Below, in pieces: positions 1-7,052 of a stretch of DNA of 13,574 bases. This DNA is from Pseudomonadota bacterium (lineage in GTDB: Bacteria; Pseudomonadota; Alphaproteobacteria; Sphingomonadales; Sphingomonadaceae): contig JAEWKG010000252.1 of the NCBI GenBank assembly GCA_023386135.1, positions 1 through 13,574 on the forward strand, written 5' to 3'. Made by a program: the position numbers and the translations under genes. A model generated the notes under the pieces. The model was given only the letters and a program-made list of their open reading frames with translations, had not been told where the DNA came from and did no database searches. The first letter of the stretch is position 1; each line of letters opens with the position of its first letter.

Positions 1-2735
1 TGCTCGACAACACCCGGGCGGCGACCCAGGCGCTGACCGCGGCGGACATCAAGACGTTCACCCTCGACTACACGATGACCGACGCCGACGGCGACACCTC
101 GCCGGCGGTGCTCACCATCACCGTTACAGGTACGAACGACGCACCGAGTCTCGTCGCGAGCACTGCAACGGTGTCGGACGAAGGTTTCGCCACCGGCAAC
201 AAGGACGGTATCGGTAGTCCGACCGATGTTTCGAATTCGACGTTGTTCAACGGCACCATCCAGGTCGCCGACAAGGACGCGACCGACACCCTTACCGTCA
301 CGCTCGGACTGCCGGCGGCTCCGACGGTCCGTGTGGCCGACGGTTCCGCGACCGGTGCTGCCCTCACCTGGGCTCTGGCCGATGGCGGCAAGACGCTGGT
401 CGGTTACGTGACCAGCGCGGCGGATCCGTCGGTGGTCGTGAAGATCACCAACGCGGGCACCTATACTGTCGAAATTCTGGATCCGATCTACCATCCGAAC
501 ACGACGGTCGAAGATGTCGTCGGTGGTCTGGTGGTTCCGGTCACTGTGACCGACAGCAGCGGGGCGGCGAACGCGTCGACTACTCTGTCCAACGCGATCA
601 CCGTGGTGTTCGAGGACGACAGCCCGACGCTCGGTGCGTTCGCTCCGGCGGCCAACACCGTCAGCAATACCAATAGCGCCACCGCGGTTGGCAACTTTGC
701 CTACGCGCCGGGTGGAGATGGACACGGCACCTTCACCATCACCGGCCCGGCGATCGCCGGCGTGGTGTACCAGCCGCTGGTGCACGGCCTGATCGACCTC
801 ACTAACGATGGTATCGCGAATCCCGTGCAGGGCACGACCCTGACTGCGACCACCGCCGACGGGCTCACGACCCTGTTCACGATGCAGGTCGACGTGAACG
901 GCCACTACAAGTTCACCCTGGTGACCGCTGACGCGGCCACCAGCGAAACCTTGTCGTTCAAGTCCCTGAGCGCCGGCGGGCCGGGCTTCCGCGAACTGAG
1001 CGACGATGCGACTACCGCAGTCAACGAGACCGGCCGCGTCGAGTTCACCAGCAACGGCACTGGTGTGAACGCGAACAACAACGACTTCGGCGTCTCGAAC
1101 TCCTTCCTCGATCCGGACGAGTTCTTCACAATGGAGTTCCACAACCCCGGCGCCGTCGGCGACCAGGCGGCGAGTGTCGATCCGGAGTTCTTGAGCGAAA
1201 TCGACATCATCGTGAACACGCTGCAGAGTTCGGGCGGCCGCAATGGTCCGGGGCAGAGCGGCGGGCCGAACGTCACCCTGCGCTGGACCGCCACCAATAC
1301 GTCCACCGGCGACACCGAGACCGGCACGATCACCGTGTCGAGCAGCGGCCTCGCGCACATCGACCCCGCGATCGAATTCAACCAGATGAAGATCGAGAAT
1401 GTCGATGTGAACGGCGTCGCTACCGACGGCGGCCGCATCCAGATCGGCGGCGTGAAGATCTACAAGACCATCCTGCCCCAGGACGAAACGATCGATTTCG
1501 ACGTGACCGCGAAGGACGGCGACGGCGATACGACCGCGGTATCGCACCTGTCGGTCTTCATCGACGCCACGCCGCCGATCGCGCTCGATCTCGATGGCGA
1601 CGGGGTCGAATTCCTCGGCCGTGCCGCAGGAGTGGTCTATGATTACGGCCACGGCCAAGTCTCGACCGCATGGGTCGCGCCGGACGATGGCCTGCTCGCC
1701 CGCGACACCGGCCACGGTCTCGACCTTGTCTTCACCGACAACGCCGCGGGCGCTTCGAGCGACCTCGAGGGCCTGCGCCTGGCTTACGACAGCAACGGAG
1801 ACGGCCAGCTCACCTCGGACGACGCGGAATGGTCTTCGTTCGGTGTGTGGCGCGATGCCAACAGCGACGGCGTGGTCGAGGACGGCGAATTCGTTTCGCT
1901 CGACGATGCCGGGATCAAGTCGATCGCTCTGACCAGCGACGGACAGGCCTACACCGCCGCCGGTGGTGACGTGCGCGTTTTCGGCACGGCAAGCTTCACC
2001 CGCGCCGATGGCAGCACGGGAGCCGTGGCAGACTCGGTGTTCGCGACCGAAGCGCGCAATGCGCAGCGCACGGCCGAGATCGTCTCGACCGCCGCGGTCG
2101 CCGGTGCGGTTGTCAATGCGACCGTTGCCGCCGCGGCCGTGGCGCCCGCTGCCGTCGATCACGCAGTGCACCAGCTGCCGGAGACGATCTACACGAAGGC
2201 AGCGATCGAGCCGGACTCCGCCGACGCGTCGGCTCCGGCCAGGACGCAACCGCTCGAGAGCCGGTCCGCCGAACCGCAGGCACATACCGAGCCCGCGCAC
2301 CACGCGTCGCCTACCGAAAGTCCGGCGGCAACGCTGACTGACGTCGCGGATCGCCCTGCCGCCGCGATCGAGCATGCGAGCGACGCACCGGTGCAGCACG
2401 CACCAGCTGCCGCGTTCGAGGCTGGTCCGGGCGCTGAAGGGGTCATGCAGGCACTTCTCGCGATGGCATCGACGGAGCCACCTGCGGCGAAGATCGCGAT
2501 CGATCCGGCCGCGGTGCAAAATGCGATGTCGGACTTCGTCGGCGCCAACATGGTGGACACGATCGTCGATCACTTCGCCGGCGCATCGGCGCCCGCCATC
2601 GCGATGAATGCCATCGACCACGTTTCTCAGGTGCTGGCGCAACCGGTCGACGCTGGGTTTTCCAGCGTCTTCCAGCCCGCGATGACGGCCGTTGCCGATG
2701 CCGACGCGCACGCGCTGGCCGTCGCCCAAGCCTGA
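1..2735 (+). CDS. Giant BapA/LapA-like type I secreted adhesin, C-terminal part (5' end outside window)
   Basis: The frame is open from the left edge (codons from base 3), so this is the last 910 residues of a larger protein. The ATG at 75 is internal. Residues 1-50 form the end of a VCBS/cadherin-like repeat with the motif TDADGD followed by TGTNDAP. Further beta-rich, Asp/Thr/Gly-rich modules run to about residue 520 and end in a second DGDGDT stretch. Then come DLDGDG (residues 529-534) and two EF-hand-like loops at about 596-607 and 618-629. From about residue 680 to the end the protein is rich in Ala, Pro, His and Glu. No RTX nonapeptides (GGxGxD) are visible. The next genes encode OmpA, TolC, ABC and HlyD-type proteins, the standard partners of a biofilm adhesin secreted by a type I system. 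Inferred role: calcium-stabilised surface adhesion. The extreme C-terminus should carry the secretion signal. The family is clear; the exact subtype is not. Confidence 0.88.
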   Translation, partial: LDNTRAATQALTAADIKTFTLDYTMTDADGDTSPAVLTITVTGTNDAPSLVASTATVSDEGFATGNKDGIGSPTDVSNSTLFNGTIQVADKDATDTLTVTLGLPAAPTVRVADGSATGAALTWALADGGKTLVGYVTSAADPSVVVKITNAGTYTVEILDPIYHPNTTVEDVVGGLVVPVTVTDSSGAANASTTLSNAITVVFEDDSPTLGAFAPAANTVSNTNSATAVGNFAYAPGGDGHGTFTITGPAIAGVVYQPLVHGLIDLTNDGIANPVQGTTLTATTADGLTTLFTMQVDVNGHYKFTLVTADAATSETLSFKSLSAGGPGFRELSDDATTAVNETGRVEFTSNGTGVNANNNDFGVSNSFLDPDEFFTMEFHNPGAVGDQAASVDPEFLSEIDIIVNTLQSSGGRNGPGQSGGPNVTLRWTATNTSTGDTETGTITVSSSGLAHIDPAIEFNQMKIENVDVNGVATDGGRIQIGGVKIYKTILPQDETIDFDVTAKDGDGDTTAVSHLSVFIDATPPIALDLDGDGVEFLGRAAGVVYDYGHGQVSTAWVAPDDGLLARDTGHGLDLVFTDNAAGASSDLEGLRLAYDSNGDGQLTSDDAEWSSFGVWRDANSDGVVEDGEFVSLDDAGIKSIALTSDGQAYTAAGGDVRVFGTASFTRADGSTGAVADSVFATEARNAQRTAEIVSTAAVAGAVVNATVAAAAVAPAAVDHAVHQLPETIYTKAAIEPDSADASAPARTQPLESRSAEPQAHTEPAHHASPTESPAATLTDVADRPAAAIEHASDAPVQHAPAAAFEAGPGAEGVMQALLAMASTEPPAAKIAIDPAAVQNAMSDFVGANMVDTIVDHFAGASAPAIAMNAIDHVSQVLAQPVDAGFSSVFQPAMTAVADADAHALAVAQA
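3..146 (+). repeat. C-terminal half of a VCBS/cadherin-like adhesin module
   Basis: The translated stretch contains TDADGD, a short beta strand and the closing motif TGTNDAP (bases 126-146). This is the usual boundary of VCBS and T1SS adhesin repeats in giant surface proteins. It is the only clear copy of this boundary in the window. Earlier copies probably lie upstream, so the window seems to catch the end of the repeat array. Confidence 0.7.
1587..1892 (+). other. Calcium-binding EF-hand-like region of the adhesin
   Basis: Within the adhesin frame there is DLDGDG at 1587-1604, then DSNGDGQLTSDD at 1788-1823, then DANSDGVVEDGE at 1854-1889. The last two fit the EF-hand/dockerin loop pattern D-x-N-x-D-G with an acidic residue at position 12. 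Known calcium-binding loops of this type fold on export, when calcium rises outside the cell. That role is inferred here from the motifs alone. Confidence 0.65.
2040..2732 (+). other. Low-complexity Ala/Pro/His-rich C-terminal tail of the adhesin
   Basis: About 230 residues rich in Ala, with Pro, His, Glu and Asp, and almost no aromatic residues. The final 70 or so look more helix-forming (for example FVGANMVDTIVDHFAG and AIDHVSQVL) and end in AVAQA. Type I substrates carry an uncleaved C-terminal export signal, so the last 50-100 residues are the likely signal. The stretch before it may be a flexible linker. Confidence 0.5.
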
Positions 2736-2750
2736 GTGGAATGCTTCTTC

Positions 2751-2756
2751 GGGGGA
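2751..2756 (+). promoter_or_regulatory. Ribosome binding site deciding the OmpA-type gene start
   Basis: GGGGGA lies 6 nt before the ATG at 2763. It supports that start over the in-frame GTG at 2736, which directly abuts the adhesin stop, has no such site and would add nine residues before a good signal peptide. Confidence 0.7.
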
Positions 2757-2762
2757 ACTGAT

Positions 2763-3470
2763 ATGAAGAGAGTGCTGACCGTCACCGCGGTGTCGTTAAC
2801 CATAATGAGCGCCGCTCCCGCATGGGCGCAGGCCGGCGCGCCCGACTTGATGGCGATGGATGTCGGTTCGCTGAGAGGCGAGATCCAGTCGCGTTACGAT
2901 GCGGCACTGGCGCGGTCCGTCGACCCGGCAATCGTCAATGCCAACGACACCCGCTACATCTGGGCCAACGAGGCCAAGGTGCAGTGCGGTATTGCGATCG
3001 GCTTCCTCAAGTCATCGACGAAGGACGAAACCAGCATCGCCAATTGCGCGATGGCATCAATGCTGATGGACCGCGTCCCTAGCCCGGCCGCGCCGCCCCC
3101 ACCGCCACCGCGTGCAGCGCTGCCCGAAGTGTGCAGTCAGAAGCTGCCGGGGATCGTCTTCTTCGACTTCGATTCCGCGGAGCTGCCGGCTGACGCGCAG
3201 CAGACCGTGCAGTTCGTCTCCACCAACGCTGCGCAGTGCGGTTGGACTGCCTTCGATGTCGTCGGCAACGCCGACCGCGCCGGTAGCGACGAATACAACC
3301 AGGGGCTGTCGATGCGCCGCGCGCAGGTGGTCACGTCGCTGATGACGTCGCTCGGCATTCCGCAGTCGGCCATCGCAACTTCTGCGAGAGGCGAAAGCAA
3401 CCCAAGGGTTCCGACCGAGGACGGGGTTCGCAATCCGCAGAACCGCCGCGTCGAGATCGGCGTCAGGTAA
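2763..3470 (+). CDS. OmpA-family peptidoglycan-binding protein of the adhesin secretion cluster
   Basis: 235 residues. A signal peptide covers residues 1-22 (basic MKR, hydrophobic core, cleavage near AWA/QA). A small N-terminal domain with Cys75 and Cys95 follows, then a proline run at about 107-117 and an OmpA C-terminal domain at about 125-235. The domain shows FFDFDSAEL near its start, GNADRAGS, YNQGLSMRRAQVV and NRRVEI at the end. Asp171 and Arg186 have the spacing of the diaminopimelate-binding pair known from OmpA, so peptidoglycan binding is likely. There is no eight-strand barrel domain; the protein is probably periplasmic or outer-membrane attached. It begins 27 bp after the adhesin stop and ends 16 bp before the TolC gene. 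Inferred role: tethering the exporter or its cargo to the cell wall. The OmpA-like domain is certain; the role is inferred. Confidence 0.88.
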   Translation: MKRVLTVTAVSLTIMSAAPAWAQAGAPDLMAMDVGSLRGEIQSRYDAALARSVDPAIVNANDTRYIWANEAKVQCGIAIGFLKSSTKDETSIANCAMASMLMDRVPSPAAPPPPPPRAALPEVCSQKLPGIVFFDFDSAELPADAQQTVQFVSTNAAQCGWTAFDVVGNADRAGSDEYNQGLSMRRAQVVTSLMTSLGIPQSAIATSARGESNPRVPTEDGVRNPQNRRVEIGVR

Positions 3471-3475
3471 TTTTC

Positions 3476-3481
3476 GAGGGG
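3476..3481 (+). promoter_or_regulatory. Ribosome binding site of the TolC-family gene
   Basis: GAGGGG sits 5 nt before the ATG at 3487 and just after the stop of the OmpA-type gene. A second ATG follows immediately (3490), so the protein may start with one Met fewer. Confidence 0.6.
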
Positions 3482-3486
3482 TTATC

Positions 3487-4887
3487 ATGATGCGCAAGTA
3501 CACTTTAGCCGCGGCAGCCGCGTTGTTGCTCGCTTCGACCGCACCCGCTGCCATGGCGCAGGACGGTGCAGGCGCCGTCACGCTGCAAGAAGCCGTGGCG
3601 GTCGCGATGAAGTCCAACCCGGAAATCATCCAGGCCCAGATGAACAAGGAGGCGATCGAGTTCGAGCGTCGCCAGGCGCAGGGCCTTTATGCTCCGCGGG
3701 TCGATCTGGAAGCATCGGCGGGCATTCGCCGGCTGGAAAACCAGACCCGCCGGACGCTCGGAATTGCCGACGATGTTCTCCATCCCGTGGAGGGCGACCT
3801 GGTTGGTGAATGGACGGCGATCGACTTCGGTCGCCGTCGCGGCGAGTTGAGCCGGCAGGCAGCGCGCGTCGACGGCGCCTCGTTGCGGGTGGTGGAACGC
3901 TCGGAATTCATTGCCCTGCAGATCGCGCGTCAGTATTTCGACGTGCTGCTGCAGCAGCGCGTCGTCGCTGCCGCTCAGGACAATGTGACCTTCCACCAGA
4001 TGCTGGTGGGGGATCTCGGCAAGGGTGTTGAGCAGGGCTCGATCAGCATTGCCGACCGCCAGCAAGCCGAAGAGCGGTTGCAGGCCGCGCTGGTGCAACA
4101 GACCGAAGCGCGCCAGGACCTGACCAACGCGACGATCACGCTGCGACGCCTGACCGGCCTCGACATCGATCAGGTGGTAATGCCGCCCAATTTCGCGGCC
4201 GCGCTGCCGCCGTCGCTCGATGCCGCGGTGGGCCTAGCCCGCACCCGCAACCCGCGGGTGCGCGAAGCGCTGGCCGATGTCGACGCATCGCACGGCATGA
4301 TCAAGGCGGCCGAGGGCGACCTCTATCCGACCGTCGGGCTCGAGGTTCGTGGTCGGATCGGCGACGACATCGACGGCTTCCGCGGCGAGACCAACGACGT
4401 GCAGGGGCGTGTCGTGCTCAAGTGGAACGTGTTCGACGGCGGCATCAACCGCGCCAAGCTGCAGGAGATGGTTCGCCGCACGAGCGAAAGCCGGTATCGC
4501 CTCCAACAGCTTGAGCGGGAAGCCGAAGAGGATGTCCGTACTGCTTGGACAACGATGGAAAGCCAGGCCGATGTCGCAGGCAAGGTAGAGCGGCAGAGCC
4601 AGGTCAGCGACGATCTGCTGCTGTCCTACCGCAGCCAGTTCAACGTCGGTCGCCGTTCGCTGCTCGATGTGCTCGACGCACAGAACACCCGCTACAACAC
4701 CCAGGTTCGTCTGGAGACGACGCGGTTCTCGCAGCTGTTCGCGCAGTATCAGACGCTCGCCGCGATCAACGGACTGCTTGAGGCAATGCAGATTGCCCCG
4801 GGCGCCGGTGCCGGCGAAACCGAGCGCGAGCAGTTCGATTACGGCCCGCCGGCTCCCGCCGAGCTCGAGCGCCGCGTTCGCGGTTAG
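3487..4887 (+). CDS. TolC-family type I secretion outer membrane protein (LapE/BapB-like)
   Basis: 466 residues, the usual length for type I secretion TolC proteins. A signal peptide covers residues 1-25 (cleavage near AMA/QD). Two outer-membrane-efflux repeats follow, about 32-224 and 242-437. Each starts with a conserved helix around 'A(V/L)xxAxxxNPxI/V' (AMKSNPEIIQAQ; ARTRNPRVREAL). Other typical elements are LKWNVFDGG in the second half and SLLDVLDAQNTRYN near the C-terminus. Long Gln/Glu/Arg-rich stretches fit the periplasmic alpha-helical tunnel. It would form the trimeric channel that meets the HlyD adaptor and ABC exporter encoded downstream. The last 30 residues are charged and Pro-rich. 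The family call is secure; the assignment to adhesin export rests on the neighbours. Confidence 0.93.
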   Translation: MMRKYTLAAAAALLLASTAPAAMAQDGAGAVTLQEAVAVAMKSNPEIIQAQMNKEAIEFERRQAQGLYAPRVDLEASAGIRRLENQTRRTLGIADDVLHPVEGDLVGEWTAIDFGRRRGELSRQAARVDGASLRVVERSEFIALQIARQYFDVLLQQRVVAAAQDNVTFHQMLVGDLGKGVEQGSISIADRQQAEERLQAALVQQTEARQDLTNATITLRRLTGLDIDQVVMPPNFAAALPPSLDAAVGLARTRNPRVREALADVDASHGMIKAAEGDLYPTVGLEVRGRIGDDIDGFRGETNDVQGRVVLKWNVFDGGINRAKLQEMVRRTSESRYRLQQLEREAEEDVRTAWTTMESQADVAGKVERQSQVSDDLLLSYRSQFNVGRRSLLDVLDAQNTRYNTQVRLETTRFSQLFAQYQTLAAINGLLEAMQIAPGAGAGETEREQFDYGPPAPAELERRVRG

Positions 4888-4919
4888 AGCAAGGGTGGGG
4901 TCGCACAATAGCTGATGCC

Positions 4920-7052
4920 ATGACCGTCGCAGGTGAAGACATTGCTGGCGCGCTGGCCGACCCGTTGGTCGAATGCGTGACCGAACTGGCCCGAAGGCTG
5001 GGTCCCGCGTTCGACCCCTCGCGGTTGGCCATGCTGCCGCGCGATCTGGAGGGCCGCCTGCCGGGGCACCAGGCGGAGGCAGCGCTGGAACTGGCTGACC
5101 TGCCGTTCGAGCCGCAGATGGTCCGGGCGCTTCCGGTCCGGGCGTCGGAATATCCTGCGCTGGTCGAATTCGACAAAGGCGACTTCGCTCTCGTGCTCGA
5201 CGCGCGCGAGGGCGAGGTGCTGGTGTGGCGCCCCTTCGGCGGCGAAGCATGGGTGGCGCGGCAGTCGATGCGTGGCCATCCGATCACGCGCTTCCTGGCT
5301 GTGTTCGGCAATCCCGACGCGATGCGCGCCGACGAGGCGCCGTGGCACGCCAAGGGTCGCAGCCACTGGTTCTGGAGCGAACTGCGCAAGGAGCGCGGCA
5401 CGCTATGGCCGATCCTGGTCGCATCGGTCGTGCTCAACCTGCTTGCCGTCGCGCTGCCGCTGTTCACCATGAACGTCTACGACCGGGTGATCCCCAATCG
5501 CGCCGGAGCGACGCTGTGGGTGCTGGCGATCGGCGTGCTGCTGGCCTTCACGCTCGAATTCATGCTCCGCCGCGCCCGGACCGCGGTGGTCGACGAGGCT
5601 TCGCACCGCCTCGACCTGAGGCTGTCGCAGAAGATCTATTCGCGCCTGCTCGCCGCCCCGCTCGATAGTCCGCGCGGCCATACCGGGGCGCTGGCGGCGC
5701 GTGTGTCCGAATACGCGGTGGTGCGCGATTTCTTCGCTTCGACCACCGTCGTGCTGATCGTCGACGTCGTGTTCCTCTTCGTGTTCGTGGGGGTGATGGC
5801 GATCATCGCCGGCTGGCTCGCGCTGGTGCCGGTGGTAATCATCGTGGCGATGGCGATTGCGGGCTGGGTCCTGCAGAAGAAGGTCGTCAACGCCGCGCGC
5901 GACGCTCAGGCGGACGCGGGCCTTCAGCAGACGCTGCTGGTGGAATCGCTGGCCGGCATGGAGACGCTGAAGAGCCTGTCCGGCGAAGGCGGCATGGTCG
6001 GGCGGTGGCGGCGGCTTGCCGAGATCGGCAGCCATTCGCAGATGCGGTTGCGGTCGATCAACTCGCTGGCGATCGGCCTGTCGCAGTCGTTCCAACAGAT
6101 CTCCTCGGTCGCGCTGGTGATCGGTGGTTATTACCTGTTCGCTGCGGGCTCGATCTCGATGGGCGCGATCATCGCGGTCGTCATGCTCGCGTCCCGCTCG
6201 CTCGCACCGGCGGGACAGATTGCATACCTGCTGACCCGCGGACGGCAGGCGCACGAAACCCTCGGTAGCATCGAGCGGCTGTTCGATGGCGAGGACGAGC
6301 GGCGCAAAGCGGGCAACCTCGCGCTCGCCCCGATCGCGGCGCCTACTGTCCGGCTGGAGCGGTTATCGTTTCGTTATCCCGGCTCGTCGCGCTCGGCGCT
6401 CGACGGTATCGATCTGGCTATCAGGCCGGGCGAGAAGATCGCCCTCGTCGGGCGGGTCGCCTCGGGCAAGTCGACCCTGGGCCGCGTGCTGTGCGGCCTT
6501 TACGAGCCGACCGACGGGGCGATGACGATCAACGGCGTCGACAGCCGCCAGTACCGCCCGCAGCAATTGCGCGAGGCGTTCCGCTACGTCGGCCAGGACG
6601 CGGCGATCTTCACCGGGTCGATCAAGGACAACCTTTCGCTCGGCCGGGACGCCAGCGACGACAAACTGATTGCCGCCCTGCGCGCGACCGGCGCGGACGA
6701 GTTTCTGGCGCGCGATTCGGGCGGGTTCGACCGCCCCGTAGGCGAGAGCGGCCGCAGCCTGTCGGGCGGTCAGCGCGCGTTCCTCTCGCTCGCCCGAGCG
6801 CTCGTCACCCCGTGCGAGATCCTGTTCCTCGACGAGCCGACCGGGGCGATGGATGCCCAGACCGAGCAACTATTCGTCGAGCGACTGTCCCATGCTCTGA
6901 CAGATGGCCAGACACTGATCGTTTCGACCCATCGTCCGGCACTTTTTTCGCTCTGCGACCGCCTGGTGGTGCTCGACAACGGACGGATCGTCGCTGACGG
7001 TCCGGTGAGCGAAGTGATCGCTCAGTCGAACGCAAAGAACACGCTGCAATGA
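4920..7052 (+). CDS. lapB: LapB-type type I secretion ABC transporter (permease-ATPase with C39-like domain)
   Basis: 710 residues. Residues 1-135 form a C39-peptidase-like domain. Cys19 is present, but the HFVVL-type catalytic His region reads FALVL (89-93), so it should be a docking domain, not a protease. Membrane-spanning segments lie at about 163-183, 197-215, 274-296, 299-318, 393-410 and 413-425. The ATPase domain (about 477-700) has Walker A GRVASGKS (511-518), Q559, signature LSGGQ (614-618), Walker B ILFLDEP with Glu639, and His671. The usual second glycine of Walker A is Ala514. The gene starts 32 bp after the TolC gene with no strong ribosome binding site close by (a purine run at 4891-4900 is about 20 nt away). 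Its stop overlaps the next start by 4 bp. It powers export of the adhesin through the HlyD and TolC partners. The symbol is by family resemblance. Confidence 0.93.
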   Translation: MTVAGEDIAGALADPLVECVTELARRLGPAFDPSRLAMLPRDLEGRLPGHQAEAALELADLPFEPQMVRALPVRASEYPALVEFDKGDFALVLDAREGEVLVWRPFGGEAWVARQSMRGHPITRFLAVFGNPDAMRADEAPWHAKGRSHWFWSELRKERGTLWPILVASVVLNLLAVALPLFTMNVYDRVIPNRAGATLWVLAIGVLLAFTLEFMLRRARTAVVDEASHRLDLRLSQKIYSRLLAAPLDSPRGHTGALAARVSEYAVVRDFFASTTVVLIVDVVFLFVFVGVMAIIAGWLALVPVVIIVAMAIAGWVLQKKVVNAARDAQADAGLQQTLLVESLAGMETLKSLSGEGGMVGRWRRLAEIGSHSQMRLRSINSLAIGLSQSFQQISSVALVIGGYYLFAAGSISMGAIIAVVMLASRSLAPAGQIAYLLTRGRQAHETLGSIERLFDGEDERRKAGNLALAPIAAPTVRLERLSFRYPGSSRSALDGIDLAIRPGEKIALVGRVASGKSTLGRVLCGLYEPTDGAMTINGVDSRQYRPQQLREAFRYVGQDAAIFTGSIKDNLSLGRDASDDKLIAALRATGADEFLARDSGGFDRPVGESGRSLSGGQRAFLSLARALVTPCEILFLDEPTGAMDAQTEQLFVERLSHALTDGQTLIVSTHRPALFSLCDRLVVLDNGRIVADGPVSEVIAQSNAKNTLQ

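Noticed and set aside
2736..2762. GTG at 2736 as start of the OmpA-type gene
   Set aside because: It adds nine residues before the signal peptide; the ATG at 2763 has a strong, well-spaced ribosome binding site.
4234..5250. 338-residue minus-strand frame across the TolC and exporter genes
   Set aside because: Antisense shadow of two well-supported genes; Arg/Ala-rich and without motifs.
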